Shown here piece after piece: positions 61,665-64,000 of a stretch of 64,000 bases of DNA. This stretch comes from Citrus sinensis. Taxonomy: Eukaryota > Streptophyta > Magnoliopsida > Sapindales > Rutaceae. The position numbers and the translations under genes are program-made. The notes beneath the pieces are model-generated. The model was not told the DNA's origin, ran no database searches, and saw only the letters and a list, made by a program, of their open reading frames with translations. How positions within the stretch are numbered: position 1 is the stretch's first letter; each line of letters opens with the position of its first letter. The stretch covers positions 26,915,501 through 26,979,500 of the forward strand of contig NC_068559.1 in assembly GCF_022201045.2 (NCBI RefSeq). Direction: 5' to 3'.

Positions 61665-64000
61665 AAGTTTTGCAAAAGAGAAAAAGGCCTACAGAAAAAA
61701 ATTGGTAATTTTCACCATCTTTATCTGGAAAATAGAAAGAGGAAAATGTTTAGGAACATTTATCTGGAAAGCTACCTCTGTGCAGAAATTAAGGTTTGAG
61801 CTTAAAATGGACTTGGTTTTGCTTATCTTGAGGTCCAGCCCCACTGCCAATTTAGTTGTGATGGACCAGCTCTAGATAGCTTTCATCATTCATCCTTTAA
61901 AATGTTCTACCTTTATATAGACAGTCCTACAGCATTTAATCCATGACCTATGATACCACTTCAACCATATACATATTTCTTTTTATTAGAAATTATGGGT
62001 CAACATGCAGAATGTGAAGATAATTTCTGTTAATTTTTGGCGCCTCTGTTCATGAGGAGACAATTAATGCCTGTCTATCCTTTCAAGTTATTGAAGGAAT
62101 GGATTATAATCTTCTCTACATGAAACATTTTTTTTTGTTTAATTTTGTTGCCAACGCATTGAAAACCTTTTGTGTAATGCTTCCTGTGAATTTGTCATAC
62201 AGAAGATCATATTCGATTTATTTTATTTAAGACATTTTCAAGTTCAACTTCCGATTATTATTGTTATTGTTATTGGTAAACCTGAAGGTGGGCAAGAAGA
62301 CTATCAAGAGTATGTAAATGCGAGTGACATGAAGACTTTGTTTTCAATTGTAATATTGAGTCAGGAACATGGGCGGCACCATCAAGTTTGTGACGCTGCA
62401 AAGAAAAGTTGAGCTTTGGAGTTGGTCAAAACTCAATCAATCCTGCTCTGCATGGAAAAGATTGTTGTGACAGATTAAGGAAAGTACAGCGCTAACTCCT
62501 ATGACTCAAATTACTCTCTCAAGTGTAATTAAGAAAATGAAAGATTGTTTATGTATTCATATCTCATTATTCCAGACAATTTATGCGAGTTTGACTTGCA
62601 GGCACATGCGAATGGATATGCTTTATGAAGAAAACATCAAATGCATTTCTTATGAGTGAGTTTCAGTCTCTGAAAATATGATATTCAACCACTGAGCCTC
62701 TGATTCAGAACCTAAAAAACTTTGTTAGTCGGTACTGGTGTCAAAGGAGAATGCTTTAGCTGGCACATTCTATACACCATGGAGATCCAATCCTTTTCAT
62801 ATTCTTATTGTGAGGGTCAAAGCCTTTGCTAAGATATCACAGCAACTCCCGATGTCTGATGTCAAGTGAAAGCGCAAATTCTTCTGTAGAGTCGATGGAA
62901 AAAAACATTAAAGATAAAAATGAAAGCCTCTTGCAAGCAGTCCTTTTTGAGAATTCCAAAAGCATTTTCTGATGCTAGTGTGTGCCGGTTGCCCGTGATG
63001 TTAACTCTTTTGAGATAAACAAGTGCCATGCTCTTCTCTGTCCCCGGCATGGAGCGTGATCTACGAAGTTCAATCACCTTTGATGCATTGAGCCAGACAG
63101 AACCAGACATCACTAAATGCCACCAACCGAAAGGAGAAATTAAACAACGAAGCTAATTAATGCTCATGATCTAAGCTTAATTATAATGAATGGTTAAGAT
63201 TTATCAAAAGTTAAGGATTGATCATCAATTAATTAATTAATTGACTCTTTTGCCACTGAACTTGTAACTAGTGATATAATCATATAAAAGTATGAGTTCG
63301 AGTTTTAGAAGGCTCACTGTTAACCTTCGACTAAAAGAAGATATCTATCTAAATATTAGTGAGAGAGAATTTTTAAATTAATGTATAATAGATTTTTGAA
63401 CTGTACTGAAAAATGTGTGTGTATAGAGAGAAAGGGGACTGTAACAGAATCCGGTTGACAATATACGTGTAAATTGTAATAATTTGAAAAACAAAAAAAA
63501 AGTTAATTGAATATTTTCTTGGACATTAATTAATGCAACAAATTATGGGTCCAGCACACGGGGCTGTGTGTGATTCCATCTATGCACACTTCACTGTGTC
63601 CGGCATCAAGTATCAAAAAGAAAAGAAGGCTTGCGTATCAGCACTAATACAAAACAAAAGTTGAGTGGGGGGCCAAGACCTTTCAAAATAATCGATGAGG
63701 GTAGGGACATTGTTAATGTCCACCACAAATCGTCCCTCAAGAAAGTACAAAACATGCATATACTGGCCCCGCACTTAATTTAATTAGTCTTGAACATGAC
63801 CAAATATAGTAAAAATATTCACGATTAAGGGCAAGGACAAATCAGATGAAAACATTCACGTCACATTATTATTAATCTCTAATTAATTGCTTAAGTTTTA
63901 ATATTTTTTTACCAAACCACGTCGGCTTATTCTCCCTTTGCATAAAGATTGAGTCACTAAATCGAGTAGCTATTTCTCGTACAAAGACAAAGTAGCTTCA
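61665..64000. other. Spacer downstream of the WAT1-related cluster
   Basis: Holds the 3' UTR of copy 5, then AT-rich DNA. A minus-strand frame of 83 codons at 62862-63113 has some coding-like composition but no family feature, promoter or partner exon. No sixth WAT1-related copy starts before the window ends. Confidence 0.5.

Noticed and set aside
62862-63113. 83-codon minus-strand frame after the transporter cluster
   Set aside because: No family motif, no clear promoter and no partner exon; too weak to call a gene.

Overview
The window is nuclear DNA of a flowering plant, almost certainly a woody eudicot. Evidence is the multi-exon genes with GT/AG introns, AT-rich spacers, plant-only families (WAT1-related transporters, an RSS3-type MYC_N protein) and plant transposon types. 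Citrus or a relative is my best guess, but the sequence alone does not prove it.

Layout. 1-2.3 kb: AT-rich spacer. 2.3-2.6 kb (-): one intronless 82-residue helix-loop-helix protein without a normal DNA-binding basic region, with G-boxes upstream. 4.9-6.5 kb: two MITE-type elements, one with an exact 9-bp target duplication. 10.8-13.4 kb: a 5'-truncated LINE with 16-bp target duplications, itself split by a solo LTR. 15.2-25.6 kb (+): threonyl-tRNA synthetase in 20 exons, 718 residues, all catalytic, zinc and editing residues present; its three longest introns carry transposon-like inserts. 26.4-28.1 kb (-): a 6-exon RICE SALT SENSITIVE 3-like regulator of 364 residues. 30.1-31.3 kb: a degenerate TRIM retroelement with a nested Tourist-like MITE. 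31.3-40 kb: gene-poor spacer with one MITE. 40.1-42.1 kb (-): a decayed second LINE. 43.5-61.7 kb (+): five tandem WAT1-related (UmamiT/EamA) transporter genes, all with seven exons of nearly identical lengths and phases. Copy 4 has an in-frame stop in exon 3; copy 2 appears to have acquired its last codons and stop from a MITE.

How it fits together. There is no operon logic. The ThrRS gene is housekeeping (its two in-frame ATGs suggest a mitochondrial and a cytosolic form). The HLH and RSS3-like proteins are transcriptional co-regulators. The WAT1 cluster is a lineage expansion by tandem duplication, with transposons in the spacers just upstream of copies 1 and 5. All splice sites were placed by eye from GT/AG, reading-frame continuity and family alignment. 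I found no RNA gene, CRISPR or wholly new system. The most informative novelties are the transposon stratigraphies, the MITE-derived C-terminus and the apparently broken transporter copy.
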